From the NCBI RefSeq assembly GCF_000160555.1, contig NZ_GG749280.1:175890-239889 (forward strand): a stretch of 64,000 nt of DNA. The letters run 5' to 3'. This DNA comes from Centipeda noxia ATCC 43541. GTDB taxonomy: Bacteria; Bacillota; Negativicutes; Selenomonadales; Selenomonadaceae. Made by a program: the position numbers and the translations under genes. Shown here one piece after another: positions 48,870-58,259 of the stretch (position 1 is the first letter of the stretch; each line of letters begins with the position of its first letter). A model generated the notes under the pieces. It made no database searches, had not been told where the DNA came from, and saw nothing but the letters and a program-made list of their open reading frames with translations.

Positions 48870-49325
48870 TCAGTTCCCGCCGCCGATGCGAAGCGCTGCC
48901 GTCACCATGGACTTGGCTGCGTTGATGGTCGTCGCATTTGCTTCGTAGCCGCGGGAAGCCGAGATCATATCCACCATCTCGGCAACAATATTGACGTTCG
49001 GACGCTCCACATAGCCGTCCGCATTGGCATCCGGATGCCCGGGCTCGTAGACGAGCGTTCCCTGCGAGCGATCCGTCTCAATGGATACCGCGCGAACGCC
49101 GTCACCGGGGCGCAGGCGGTCAGAGGCACGCGCGAGGAACGACTCAAATCCGATCCCGTTCCCCTTTTCACGGGGCTGGAAGACCACATAGCGGCGGTGA
49201 TAGGCGCCTCCGCCCTGCGCACGCGTCGTATTCGCGTTCGCAATATTATTGGAAATCACGTCCATACGCAGCCGCTCTGCCGTAAGACCGGAAGCTGCTG
49301 CATCAATTCCCAGAAACATTCCCAT
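48870..49325 (-). CDS. flgC: Flagellar rod protein FlgC
   Basis: 151 residues. The N-terminal ASGLTAERLRMDVISNNIANANTT and C-terminal VNIVAEMVDMISASRGYEAN, NAAKSM are rod/hook family ends with the conserved ANxxT and SRxYxAN. Proximal rod. Follows flgB by 18 bases. Confidence 0.95.
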   Translation of the reverse strand: MGMFLGIDAAASGLTAERLRMDVISNNIANANTTRAQGGGAYHRRYVVFQPREKGNGIGFESFLARASDRLRPGDGVRAVSIETDRSQGTLVYEPGHPDANADGYVERPNVNIVAEMVDMISASRGYEANATTINAAKSMVTAALRIGGGN

Positions 49326-49343
49326 ATCGTGTCCTCCCGCTTA

Positions 49344-49766
49344 TCAGCCGTTCTGTCCGCTGTTGATGACAGTCTTCAGCTTGTTGATGTGTCCTCCCAA
49401 CGCATTCGCCAGCGCGCTGTAGTAAAGTTGATTCTTTGCTACCTCGGCCATCTCGATGTCAATATCGACGTTATTCCCGTCCAGACGCATATTGGTCGTC
49501 GCGTCCTGTTCGATCACGGCACGCGCCTTCCCATGAAACGCAGCCGGCAGGTGTCGGTCATGCGTGCGCACGACCTTCATCAACGGGTCGCTGTCCATGC
49601 CCAGCTCCTGTTTCAGCAGATCCTCAAACCGGACATGACTCCGTCTGAAATACGGCGTGTTCACGTTTGCAATATTATTGCTGAGTACCTCATGCCGAAG
49701 AGACGCTGCCGCCATGGCACGGCTGCCGATATCGATTGTCGGGGTATTTACCAGCTGCTCAAGCAC
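49344..49766 (-). CDS. flgB: Flagellar rod protein FlgB
   Basis: 140 residues from a GTG start. MAAASLRHEVLSNNIANVNTPYF and VDIDIEMAEVAKNQLYYSAL are FlgB motifs. First gene of the flagellar operon flgB-flgC-fliE-fliF-fliG-fliH-fliI-fliJ-SLT-motE. Confidence 0.95.
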   Translation of the reverse strand: MLEQLVNTPTIDIGSRAMAAASLRHEVLSNNIANVNTPYFRRSHVRFEDLLKQELGMDSDPLMKVVRTHDRHLPAAFHGKARAVIEQDATTNMRLDGNNVDIDIEMAEVAKNQLYYSALANALGGHINKLKTVINSGQNG

Positions 49767-49874
49767 GAAACGTCACATTCCTTTCCCACTCATTTGTGCG
49801 CACAGGAAACCTGCACACAAAACAGATATATTCTTTTAGTTCTACATTTCCTCAAAAAATCCTTTTCATTCTAG

Positions 49875-49894
49875 CACTTTTTCCCTAAAAAGTG
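49875..49894 (-). terminator. Weak terminator between the Gls24-like gene and flgB
   Basis: CACTTTTT-agg g-AAAAAGTG, an 8-base stem with a 4-base loop on the minus strand, about 50 bases after the stop at 49945. It lacks a following T run, so it may be partial, letting some transcription enter the flagellar operon. Confidence 0.45.
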
Positions 49895-49944
49895 AAGCGC
49901 GTTTTTAATTCTGATGTAATTATATTGGCATTCAAATCTGAAAA

Positions 49945-50796
49945 TTATGCATGAACCTGATGCGTGAGATCGACATGCAGACTCTTGACAAGGATGTCAA
50001 TTTCATGTACAACCATCCCCGTCATGCGCTCGATCTCCATCTGCAGATCTCTGCGCAGCGCTTCCATCGTCTCTGCAATCGCATACCCATAGGCAAAGAC
50101 GATCTCCAGCGAGACGGTAATCCCCAGATCTTCATCCCCGTTGACGACATGATAGACGTGCGCCGCACCCACACGGTAGACCTCGTCCAGCTTCTCGGCG
50201 ACGATGTGCACAATGTTCTTAATAACTGAGTCATCGATGATGAGCTTCCCGTAGTAGCTGAATACGGGGCGTACAATGGAACGCTCGCCGAGACGGCGGC
50301 GCCTCGATGAGGATGTCTTGAAGAAGCTCTTGATCGGATCGATGAGATATCCTGAAAAATGCGGCTTGAGTTCGATGCTCGGCACCGGGATGATGTGTTC
50401 TCCCCGCTTGAGGCGGTGATACTTTGCGATCTCCATGTCCTTTTTCGAGGCAATGTCCTCGATGCGGATGATCTTGCTGACGGGGCCGATGCGCAAAGTC
50501 TTTGCGATCTTCTGCACCATATTCTCGGACGTGCCAAGAAGCAGAATCCGGCGCGGAAGGGATTCTGCAATGGCCTTGCGTACGGCGGAAGCATGCCCCG
50601 GCAGTACAAAGATGGCACGGCGAACCGCCATGATGCGGTTCTTCTCCTTCTTTGCCGAGGTTCCTCCGATCACCTTTCCATCCTTAATCAGAATGCCGTC
50701 GTCAATGATAGCGTCTGCGCCATTGTTTCGGGCGACCCACAGGGCGCGGTGGCTTTTGCCGGTACCGCTCGGGCCGACAAGGGCGATAACGTCCAT
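49945..50796 (-). CDS. P-loop protein with Asp23/Gls24-like C-terminal domain
   Basis: 283 residues from ATG 50796 (GAGGAAAG upstream). The N-terminus has Walker A ALVGPSGTGKSHRALWVA (~residues 4-21) and a second strand RRAIFVLPGHASAVRKAI. From about residue 165 an Asp23/Gls24 (DUF322)-like domain follows (YGKLIIDDSVIKNIVHIVAEKLDEVYRVGA in parts; GITVSLEIVFAYGYAI). Gls24 proteins are linked to envelope stress; here the domain is joined to a nucleotide-binding one. Target unknown. Confidence 0.75.
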   Translation of the reverse strand: MDVIALVGPSGTGKSHRALWVARNNGADAIIDDGILIKDGKVIGGTSAKKEKNRIMAVRRAIFVLPGHASAVRKAIAESLPRRILLLGTSENMVQKIAKTLRIGPVSKIIRIEDIASKKDMEIAKYHRLKRGEHIIPVPSIELKPHFSGYLIDPIKSFFKTSSSRRRRLGERSIVRPVFSYYGKLIIDDSVIKNIVHIVAEKLDEVYRVGAAHVYHVVNGDEDLGITVSLEIVFAYGYAIAETMEALRRDLQMEIERMTGMVVHEIDILVKSLHVDLTHQVHA

Positions 50797-50851
50797 AGTG
50801 TCTTTCCTCTTTTCATTTCGTCTGGCTGAAAATGATTGCTTGATGTATCTC

Positions 50852-51682
50852 TTACACGGAATGGGGCGGGCGATAGAAATTCTCTGCGTAGACATCCTCT
50901 ATCGTAAACGCGCCGATCGATTCCGGCTCGCGCCCCGGAAATCCCCGGTAATCCGACCCTCCCGATACGAGCAGGCCGTGCTTTTGTGCAACGTCCAGAT
51001 AGTGCCGCACATCCTGCTGATCATAGCTCGGATAAAAAACCTCAAGACCTTGGAGCCCCTGCTCAACGAGTGTATCGATCAGCTGCTCATCGCCGGCTTC
51101 CTTGGGATTCGCGAGTACGGGAATCCCCCCCGCCGCCCGGATGAGTTGAATCATTTCCTCGGAGGAAAGGCGGAGATGCGGCACATATGCGGGCCGCCCC
51201 CGAAGGAGCAGCTGATCAAAGCAGGCACGTATCGTGTCGAAATAGCCTTTTTTGACGAGGACACGGGCCACATGGGAGCGTCCAACCGCTTTGCACATGC
51301 CTTCATCCGTCAGCACCTCGGTCTCGCCGATCTCATAGCCAAGCCCGTTCAGAAGTTCCACGATCTCTGTAAAGCGCGTCCAGCGCGCCTCGCTGATCTC
51401 CTCCAGTTTCTCCTGCAGTCCGGCATCGTAAATATCGATATTATATCCTAATATATGAACTTCACGCTGCGCATCGCTGACGCTGAACCCGACCCCTGGA
51501 ATGATCCGGAGGCTGCCGGAGCCGTAACGTCCGCTCTCATAGAGCTCAGTAACGCCCTCCACGCTGTCATGGTCAGTGATGGCGATATAGCGCAGCCCCG
51601 CAGCCTTTGCCGCCTCCACGATCTCCTCCGGGGTATCACGCCCGTCGGAAAAGGTCGTATGGATATGCAAATCGCTTGGCAT
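50852..51682 (-). CDS. PHP-domain phosphoesterase (YciV/RNase AM-like)
   Basis: 276 residues. DLHIHTTFSDGRDTPEE and IAITDHDSVEGV are the PHP metal-binding motifs; GVGFSVSDAQREVHILGYNID and LVSGGSDYRG(F)PGRE supply the others. Closest to the family of 3',5'-nucleotide phosphatases / 5'-3' exoribonucleases (YciV). GGAG lies upstream of the ATG. Follows ymdB in the same strand. Confidence 0.85.
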   Translation of the reverse strand: MPSDLHIHTTFSDGRDTPEEIVEAAKAAGLRYIAITDHDSVEGVTELYESGRYGSGSLRIIPGVGFSVSDAQREVHILGYNIDIYDAGLQEKLEEISEARWTRFTEIVELLNGLGYEIGETEVLTDEGMCKAVGRSHVARVLVKKGYFDTIRACFDQLLLRGRPAYVPHLRLSSEEMIQLIRAAGGIPVLANPKEAGDEQLIDTLVEQGLQGLEVFYPSYDQQDVRHYLDVAQKHGLLVSGGSDYRGFPGREPESIGAFTIEDVYAENFYRPPHSV

Positions 51683-51701
51683 TATGATATGTTCTCCTCG
51701 T

Positions 51702-52484
51702 TTACTCTTCTTCGCGGATCAGAATACGTTCGATCGCTCCGGGGCTGCGCCCGTTCGGATCGACATCCGCGATCACCGCGGCATATTCTGCCGCTCCTTC
51801 CGCCATTTCAAACCGTACGGGCATCCCGGTACGGAACTTTTGGATCACCAGATCCGTGCGCACGCCAAGAATAGAACTGCGTGCTCCCACCATGCCGAGA
51901 TCCGTGATATACGCCGTTCCGTCCGGCAGGATCTGCTCGTCCGCCGTCTGCACATGCGTATGCGTACCGACAACGATATCGACGCGCCCATCCATGTAAT
52001 GCGCCATAGCAAGCTTCTCCGAGGTGGTCTCGGCGTGAAAATCGAGGACAATAATGTCTGCTTTTCCCTCAATTTCCGCAAGAATGTTGTCCGCCTTTTG
52101 AAAAGGGCAGTCGAGCGCGGGCATGAAAGAACGGCCCGACAGATTCATGACGGCGATATTCACCGCCTTAAACGGAAAGATGCAGTATCCCTGCCCGGGT
52201 GTCCCCTCTGGATAATTGGCGGGGCGCACGAGAAAGGGATCCTCGTCAATAAAGGCGAAGACATCCTTTTTATCCCAGACGTGATTGCCTGAGGTCACAA
52301 TGTCGGCGCCGCCCGCATAGAGTTCATCAAGGGCCTTGCGCGTAAACCCTTTGCCGCCCGCAGAGTTCTCTCCGTTGACGATGACGACATCCACCTTACG
52401 CTCTGCCCGCAGGCGCGGCGTTATCGTGCGAAAGGCGCGCCGTCCCGCGCGGCCGACGACATCACCGACCAGCATGATACGCAC
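51702..52484 (-). CDS. ymdB: YmdB-family metallophosphoesterase
   Basis: 260 residues from a GTG at 52484 with AAGGAGG at 7 bases. IMLVGDVVGRAGRRAF, VNGENSAGGKGFT, SGNHVWDKKD, LDFHAETTSEK, VVGTHTHVQTADEQIL are the metal-binding motifs of the TIGR00282/YmdB family, cyclic-nucleotide phosphodiesterases. As in many Firmicutes, the gene lies downstream of rny. Confidence 0.93.
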   Translation of the reverse strand: MRIMLVGDVVGRAGRRAFRTITPRLRAERKVDVVIVNGENSAGGKGFTRKALDELYAGGADIVTSGNHVWDKKDVFAFIDEDPFLVRPANYPEGTPGQGYCIFPFKAVNIAVMNLSGRSFMPALDCPFQKADNILAEIEGKADIIVLDFHAETTSEKLAMAHYMDGRVDIVVGTHTHVQTADEQILPDGTAYITDLGMVGARSSILGVRTDLVIQKFRTGMPVRFEMAEGAAEYAAVIADVDPNGRSPGAIERILIREEE

Positions 52485-52510
52485 GTCTTTTCCTCCTTCG
52501 AAGCCCTTCT

Positions 52511-53068
52511 TCATCGATTGTAGACAACCACCTGATCGCGCTCCCGAATTCCAACCAGCCGATCCCGCAGCGGGATCTCGCGCACCGCCAGGAGCATGCG
52601 CTCCAGCGTTTCATGCTGAAGGAAACTGAACTCCGCGTCAAGCGTGTCTGCGCCATGGGCGTCGACCAAAAGATCTTTGCCGAAACGCTCCGTGAGCAGC
52701 TGAACGATCAGGCTCAGCTCCTTTTCTGAAAGTTCGTCCATTCTGCGCGCAAGATGAATCATCGTAAGGGCAGCATGCTGCTCATATGAGAAACTCATCT
52801 CGCTCACTGCCCCATCGCCGATCAGGTGGTATGTTTCAATACTTTCGGCGAGAAGGGCGGAAAAGCGCTCCATCTCTGCAGGAGGAATCTCTGCGCGAAC
52901 GACAAAATCCATCGTCAGCATCCCCTCGTGCGGGTCATAGGAAACCGCCTCGATCTCCGGGAAGCAGACGAGCACAGAGGCGAGAAGCTGTACGCCGGGG
53001 CGTGCCTGTTCGCTCTTGGAACGAGAAGGATTGCCGCCCGTAAATCGTGCACGCAAAAAGTCAAACAT
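52511..53068 (-). CDS. Conserved hypothetical protein
   Basis: 185 residues from ATG 53068 (MFDFLRARFTGG). No signal peptide, membrane helix or recognised motif. A central alternating strand region (VSYDPHEGMLTMDFVVRAEI) suggests an alpha/beta fold. It sits between the FIST-GGDEF gene and ymdB with ~20-base gaps or overlaps, so it is probably co-transcribed; function unknown. Confidence 0.7.
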   Translation of the reverse strand: MFDFLRARFTGGNPSRSKSEQARPGVQLLASVLVCFPEIEAVSYDPHEGMLTMDFVVRAEIPPAEMERFSALLAESIETYHLIGDGAVSEMSFSYEQHAALTMIHLARRMDELSEKELSLIVQLLTERFGKDLLVDAHGADTLDAEFSFLQHETLERMLLAVREIPLRDRLVGIRERDQVVVYNR

Positions 53069-53088
53069 ATTCGTATCTCCACATAGTA

Positions 53089-54864
53089 TCATTCCGTATG
53101 ATTGATCCTGCCGAGTCCAAGCGCGTAGACCGCATTCCTGCCCGCCGCCTTTGCCTGGTAGAGCGCCTCATCCGCATTCTTAAAGAGCTGCAGTTCATTA
53201 TCGCGATCCGGATCGAACGAAGCCACGCCCACGCTGATCGTGATATGCTGATGAAAGGGCATCTCAAAGCCTTCCACCTTGCGGCGGATGCGCTCCCCGA
53301 CCCTGCCCGCGACGGTCAGCGGCGCACCTTGGAGAATGATGAAGAACTCGTCGCCGCCCCAGCGGCAGCCCGCATCCGATCCGCGGATCGTATGAGAGAT
53401 CGTCTCCGCCACAGTCAGCAGAACCTTGTCCCCCATATCGTGCCCGTAGGTATCGTTGATCCCTTTGAAGTGGTCGATGTCCATCAAAATCACCGAAAGC
53501 GGCGTCTTTTCCTGCTGCGAATGTTCCACAGCAGCATTGAGCAGGCGCTCCATCTCGCGGCGGTTCAGAAGATTCGTCAGTGCATCACGGCTCGCGAGCT
53601 GGCTGAGGCGCTGATTTGCCGTATGGAGTTCCTCCTCGGAAACACGGATGAAATGCGACATGAAGGCCAGCATCTTTCGATTGTAGGAAAGGTGCGCAAC
53701 ACGCTTCGTCTTCAGCTCGATATCCTTCACATAATCCGTGTCTTCCTTCATGCCGACGAGGATTGCGTTGAGGTGGGCCGTAGAAATACGCCGGCCTACA
53801 CGGCGCACCTCACCGAATACATAGACCGCTGAGGAAGGAAATCCCGCACACGGCGTCATCTCTGTTACGACATCGTCGCCGAGCAGGAGATAATGGCCCA
53901 CGCACACCGTGCCGAGAATCGCCTCGGGGGAGAACGCCGTCATTTCACGCGTATTCTCCGCCGCCTTCGACAGAATCCCATAGGGATCGCCATAGGCAAG
54001 GCGGAACTTCGTCCCCTGCTGCATGGGGATCCCAAAGATAAGTTCCCCGCTCCCCTGTTCAATCTTGATGGGGACGCGTGCCGAGATGGATCCGTCCTCC
54101 TCTTCAAAGCAAAGGGGAAAGAGCGCGGCATCTGCGCTGAACTCTCCGTCGCCCTTGATGCCAAAGTAGCGTTCATAGATTTTGAGCGGGACATCGTTAT
54201 CGAGTTCTTTGACCGTACAGCCGTCCACGCGCGTCGCAATGATTTCGCGCCCGAGCGAGTTCCAGCCGAAATTACGCACCGTATGTGCCTGGAGCGTTTC
54301 CCCGTGAAATACGACAGCAAGCATGCCGAGCCGCATCGCTGCGTCGTCCGCAACGATATAGCCGTGCGCGTTCATCGGGCCCGCGTCGACGAAGGCGCCG
54401 AACACCTGAATGCTCTCGTCAACGGCGGAAAATCCTTCGAACAGGTCATCGATCTGATCCATAAGCCCGACGACAAAGAACTCAATCAGTTTTGTGTGCG
54501 GACGCGCCTCTACAAACCGGACAAACGATTCCTGCGTCGCCGTATCCGACGTATTGCCGTCGACGAGAACGAACTCGGCCCGAGATGCTTCGAGCGCCGT
54601 GAACGTCAGCATAATTCCGTGCGTATCGAGGCGCAGATCAGCCATCTTGAGCGCACATGTATGCACCAGAATCCGCGCTTCCGGGAATATGCTCCGCACA
54701 TCGTCACGCATGCGGAGAGCCTCTTCCATCGGCATCTCGCAGGGGGCGGCAATCGTGACAAGCAGCGACTCCACATGCGGGATCCGCTCCAGTTTTTCCT
54801 TCGCCGACTCCGCTTTGCGCTGGGCATCCGCGGTACCGGAAACGATATACGTCAGTTGCTGCAT
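53089..54864 (-). CDS. FIST sensor domain - GGDEF diguanylate cyclase
   Basis: 591 residues from ATG 54864 (GGAGGGG at 3-4 bases). The N-terminal ~380 residues form FIST-N and FIST-C domains (ligand-sensing, cytoplasmic). A short coiled coil (ELHTANQRLSQLASRDALTNLLNRREM in parts) leads into GGDEF: DIDHFKGINDTYGHDMGD, then the intact catalytic motif RWGGDEFFII. An inhibitory site RxxD (RGSD) lies five residues before GGDEF. Predicted active, product-inhibited cyclic-di-GMP synthase controlled by a small cytoplasmic ligand. Encoded between rny and ymdB, near flagellar genes. Confidence 0.88.
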   Translation of the reverse strand: MQQLTYIVSGTADAQRKAESAKEKLERIPHVESLLVTIAAPCEMPMEEALRMRDDVRSIFPEARILVHTCALKMADLRLDTHGIMLTFTALEASRAEFVLVDGNTSDTATQESFVRFVEARPHTKLIEFFVVGLMDQIDDLFEGFSAVDESIQVFGAFVDAGPMNAHGYIVADDAAMRLGMLAVVFHGETLQAHTVRNFGWNSLGREIIATRVDGCTVKELDNDVPLKIYERYFGIKGDGEFSADAALFPLCFEEEDGSISARVPIKIEQGSGELIFGIPMQQGTKFRLAYGDPYGILSKAAENTREMTAFSPEAILGTVCVGHYLLLGDDVVTEMTPCAGFPSSAVYVFGEVRRVGRRISTAHLNAILVGMKEDTDYVKDIELKTKRVAHLSYNRKMLAFMSHFIRVSEEELHTANQRLSQLASRDALTNLLNRREMERLLNAAVEHSQQEKTPLSVILMDIDHFKGINDTYGHDMGDKVLLTVAETISHTIRGSDAGCRWGGDEFFIILQGAPLTVAGRVGERIRRKVEGFEMPFHQHITISVGVASFDPDRDNELQLFKNADEALYQAKAAGRNAVYALGLGRINHTE

Positions 54865-54906
54865 ATGCCCCTCCATTGTATCGGGGGCCGCCCCCCTCGG
54901 CTCTTT

Positions 54907-56451
54907 TTACTTCGCGTAGTCCACAACGCGCGTCTCGCGAATCACCGTGGCCTTTATCTGCCCCGGATATTCGAGATCGCCCTCAATCTTCTTCACAATA
55001 TCATGAACGAGCACTGCCGCGCCCGCATCATCCACCTTATCCGGTTTGACCATCACGCGGATCTCACGGCCTGCCTGGATGGCAAAGCAGCGCTCGACCC
55101 CGTCAAAGGATTCTGCAATGGCCTCGAGTGCTTTGAGCCGCTTGATGTAGGACTCCAGGCTCTCGCGCCGTGCGCCCGGACGCGCCGCCGACACAGCATC
55201 TGCAGCTGCAACGAGCACAGCTTCGACCGTCGTTGCCTCTTCGTCGCCATGATGCGATGCGATGATGTTGATGACTTCCTTTGACTCACGGTATTTGCGC
55301 GCAAGCTCGGCGCCGACCGTCACATGCGGCCCCTCGACCTCGTGGCTGACCGCCTTGCCGATATCGTGCAACAGGCCGCCGCGTTTGGCGAGCATGACAT
55401 CACATTCGAGCTCTGCCGCCATCAGCCCGGCCAGATGTGCCACCTCGATCGAGTGCGCAAGCACATTCTGCCCATAACTCGTACGGTAGCGCATGCGTCC
55501 GAGCAGACGAACCAGCTCCGGATGGATGCCGTGAACGCCCGTCTCGAACGTCGCCTGTTCCCCCGCTTCCTTAATCCGCTGATCGACCTCGCGGCGCGCC
55601 TTCTCGATCATCTCTTCGATGCGTGCGGGATGGATGCGCCCGTCCTGGATCAGCTTCTCAAGTGCAATGCGCGCAATCTCGCGGCGCACAGGATCGAACC
55701 CCGAAAGGATGACCGCTTCCGGCGTATCGTCAATGATGAGATCAATGCCCGTCAGCGTCTCGAGCGTGCGGATATTGCGTCCCTCGCGTCCGATGATGCG
55801 GCCCTTCATCTCATCGTTCGGCAGGGCAACAACCGAGACCGTTGTCTCTGCCACATGATCAGCTGCACAACGCTGTATGGCAACGCTCAGAATCTCGCGC
55901 GCCGCCTTGTCGGCCTCATCTTTCGTCTGCTGGATGTACTCCTTGATCTTTCGGGCCTTCTCGATCTTCAGCTCATCCTCCGCCTCGGCCATGAGGATCG
56001 TACGAGCCTCCTCCGACGAAAGACCGGAGATGCGTTCAAGCTCCTGTCTCTGGTTCTCATAGAGTGCCTCTACCTCAGCCTGCGTCTTATCGATGCGGGC
56101 TTCCTTGCGTGCAAGCCCTTCCTCTTTCTTCTCGATGGACTCAAGCTTGCGGTCGAGGTTTTCCTCCTTCTGAATCGTGCGGCGCTCAAGACGCTGCAGC
56201 TCGCTGCGGCGTTCTTTCGTATCGCGCTCAAACTCCTGCCGTTGGCGCTGAATCTCTTCCTTCGCCTCCAGAAGGACTTCCTTCTGCTTTGTCTCCGCCG
56301 CCTTTCCGGCCTCTTCGACAATGCGCTTTGCTTCGTTCTCGGCTGATCCTATCTGAGCCTCCGCCGTGCTCCTGCGTCCTATATAACCGGCCGCAGCGCC
56401 GACGGCGAGAGCAATAATTACCATTATTATTTCAGTAATGATAACAGCCAC
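54907..56451 (-). CDS. rny: Ribonuclease Y
   Basis: About 514 residues. N-terminal membrane helix ([16 protein letters not shown]), long coiled coil (~30-190), KH domain ([26 protein letters not shown] in parts) and HD domain with [12 protein letters not shown]. Endonuclease that starts mRNA decay at the membrane. Start unclear: GAGGAGG directly abuts a GTG at 56451; a TTG at 56472 and an ATG at 56424 are alternatives. Confidence 0.95.
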   Translation of the reverse strand: MAVIITEIIMVIIALAVGAAAGYIGRRSTAEAQIGSAENEAKRIVEEAGKAAETKQKEVLLEAKEEIQRQRQEFERDTKERRSELQRLERRTIQKEENLDRKLESIEKKEEGLARKEARIDKTQAEVEALYENQRQELERISGLSSEEARTILMAEAEDELKIEKARKIKEYIQQTKDEADKAAREILSVAIQRCAADHVAETTVSVVALPNDEMKGRIIGREGRNIRTLETLTGIDLIIDDTPEAVILSGFDPVRREIARIALEKLIQDGRIHPARIEEMIEKARREVDQRIKEAGEQATFETGVHGIHPELVRLLGRMRYRTSYGQNVLAHSIEVAHLAGLMAAELECDVMLAKRGGLLHDIGKAVSHEVEGPHVTVGAELARKYRESKEVINIIASHHGDEEATTVEAVLVAAADAVSAARPGARRESLESYIKRLKALEAIAESFDGVERCFAIQAGREIRVMVKPDKVDDAGAAVLVHDIVKKIEGDLEYPGQIKATVIRETRVVDYAK

Positions 56452-56667
56452 CTCCTCGTTCTTATAGTTCAAATTTCTTTATAAATACTTCTATCTATTT
56501 TAATGTTTTTTCCCTGCAGTGTCAAGAATTCTGTGCATTTGTCCAGCCTCCTGCATGGGAAGGATTTTCTTTATTTTCGCGGCCACTTTATAATCTCTCT
56601 GCCATAGACGAACGCATATTATTTCGTGTATAATATGCTCACAGGTTCATAGGATGAGGAGGAAGAC

Positions 56668-57741
56668 ATGAAGAAAAAGAAATGGATGCGCATCGGCATT
56701 GCGCTCGCACTCTCCGTATCGATGACAGCCGGCACTGCCGCGGTGCCCGCCGTCGCCGAGGCAAGTACCGGCAGCATCATCGGCGCAATCATCGGCGGCG
56801 CAGTTGCGGCGTCCGAGATGAACAAGCAGATCAAATACTATAACACAACGGAAGAAGGCCGACAAGAGCTTTTCAAGCAGCTCCAAGAAAAATACGGCGT
56901 CTATTACCGCTATGATCTCAACACACAGCTCGACCGCATCTTTACCAATCTCACGGCGGCAATCGGCTCCATGGACGCGTCAATTTACGATCGTCCCTAC
57001 AATTATTTCATCAATAAAGAGGACAGCTTCAATGCCTTCTGCACGCTCGGTCACAATATGAGCGTCAATGTGGGTCTGTACAGCTATCTGACGAACGAGG
57101 ATGAGATCGCCGTCGTGCTCGCGCATGAGATGGGACACGGACAGAAGGATCATCCCGCCAAGGGCATGAAAAAATCACTGGGTCCCGCCGTGCTCGCGAG
57201 TGCGACGGGAACGGTACTCGGTGCAATTGCCGCGAACATCTGGAACGGCCAGGGCCTCACCAAGCCGATGGAGTGGGAGGCGGACAACCTCGCGTTCGAG
57301 TACATCTCGCGTTCGCCCTACAACCCGGGAGCAACCGCCGCCGTCTGGCAGAGAGTCATTGATCTCGGAGGCAACAACTCTGCCAACGTATTTTCCATCA
57401 TGGCAGGCGCGGCTGACCACCCGTCGAACTCTTCGCGCCGTGACAACTATGCAAAGAAGCTCACGGAGATGAGCGGCGGAAAGGTTACCGTGCAGGACGG
57501 CGTCGTCTACGTGAACAAAAAGGAACTCTTGACACCCGCTCCTATCAGCAGCATGAGCTCAGCCGAACGGGCCTACTTCGTAATGGGCAATCTCGCCGCG
57601 GCCTACAAAAACGGACACGCTGCCTCCGCCGCGTACGCCGACGGGCGAACAGTCATGCTCGGCGCGCAGCCCATCATCAGCTGCACGGACGGCGATCGCA
57701 GCGCCGCAGAGATTGCGGACCTGCTGAATCAAATCAAATAA
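56668..57741 (+). CDS. Secreted M48 family metallopeptidase
   Basis: 357 residues. Signal peptide (KKKKWMRIGIALALSVSMT ... AVAEA). Zinc motif AHEMGH (His153, Glu154, His157) and a third ligand in EWEADNLAFEY. M48 family (BepA/LoiP-like), periplasmic protein quality control in diderms. The C-terminal ~100 residues carry no recognised repeat. Divergent from rny. Confidence 0.9.
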   Translation: MKKKKWMRIGIALALSVSMTAGTAAVPAVAEASTGSIIGAIIGGAVAASEMNKQIKYYNTTEEGRQELFKQLQEKYGVYYRYDLNTQLDRIFTNLTAAIGSMDASIYDRPYNYFINKEDSFNAFCTLGHNMSVNVGLYSYLTNEDEIAVVLAHEMGHGQKDHPAKGMKKSLGPAVLASATGTVLGAIAANIWNGQGLTKPMEWEADNLAFEYISRSPYNPGATAAVWQRVIDLGGNNSANVFSIMAGAADHPSNSSRRDNYAKKLTEMSGGKVTVQDGVVYVNKKELLTPAPISSMSSAERAYFVMGNLAAAYKNGHAASAAYADGRTVMLGAQPIISCTDGDRSAAEIADLLNQIK

Positions 57742-57750
57742 GCACACAGC

Positions 57751-57790
57751 AAAGCGAGGCTTCCCCCTTAGGGAAAGCCTCGCTTTTTTA
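57751..57790. terminator. Bidirectional terminator after the M48 protease gene
   Basis: AAAGCGAGGCTT (57751-57762) and AAGCCTCGCTTT (57775-57786), followed by T6 on the plus strand. Lies between convergent genes. Confidence 0.87.
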
Positions 57791-57796
57791 TTCCTT

Positions 57797-58249
57797 TTAC
57801 CGCCGCGGAAATCTGCGCAGCGCACGCGGACGGCCGAGCACTTCAGAGAGCACAATCGCCTGCTTCATCGTATCCGGTGTCAGCTGCGGCAAGAGGGCAG
57901 CTGTCGTACGCGGGGCTGCAGGCATCATCGCGGGCTGCTCTTCCTGTACGGGCCGTTCTTCGTGCCGGCGCTGAAGCAGACGTCTCTGCCGCTCGGTCTC
58001 CCTGCGTGCTTCTTCCCACTGTGCACGGAGCTCCTGCTCATGCAGTACCTCCATATCGGCAGATACCTGCACGTCCCCGGGAATGCCGCGCATCGGCGGG
58101 ATCTCAAAGGTTCCGCTCTTCTCCCTGCGTTTCTTCGGCCGCGGAATCTCCTGCGGAACGGTCGGCGGAGGGACTTTTTTCTTGCCGCGCAGGCGGTCAT
58201 CCAAGAGTGAAATGATGACCACTATTGCGACGATGACGAGGTATTCCAT
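57797..58249 (-). CDS. Small single-helix membrane protein of the floA operon
   Basis: 150 residues: N-terminal helix (MEYLVIVAIVVIISLL), a basic Pro-rich stretch (GKKKVPPPTVPQEIPRPKKR), a charged coiled coil (~70-105) and an Ala/Pro-rich tail. No known domain. It follows floA by 10 bases, so it may be a partner of flotillin. Confidence 0.65.
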   Translation of the reverse strand: MEYLVIVAIVVIISLLDDRLRGKKKVPPPTVPQEIPRPKKRREKSGTFEIPPMRGIPGDVQVSADMEVLHEQELRAQWEEARRETERQRRLLQRRHEERPVQEEQPAMMPAAPRTTAALLPQLTPDTMKQAIVLSEVLGRPRALRRFPRR

Positions 58250-58259
58250 TCCAGCGGCC

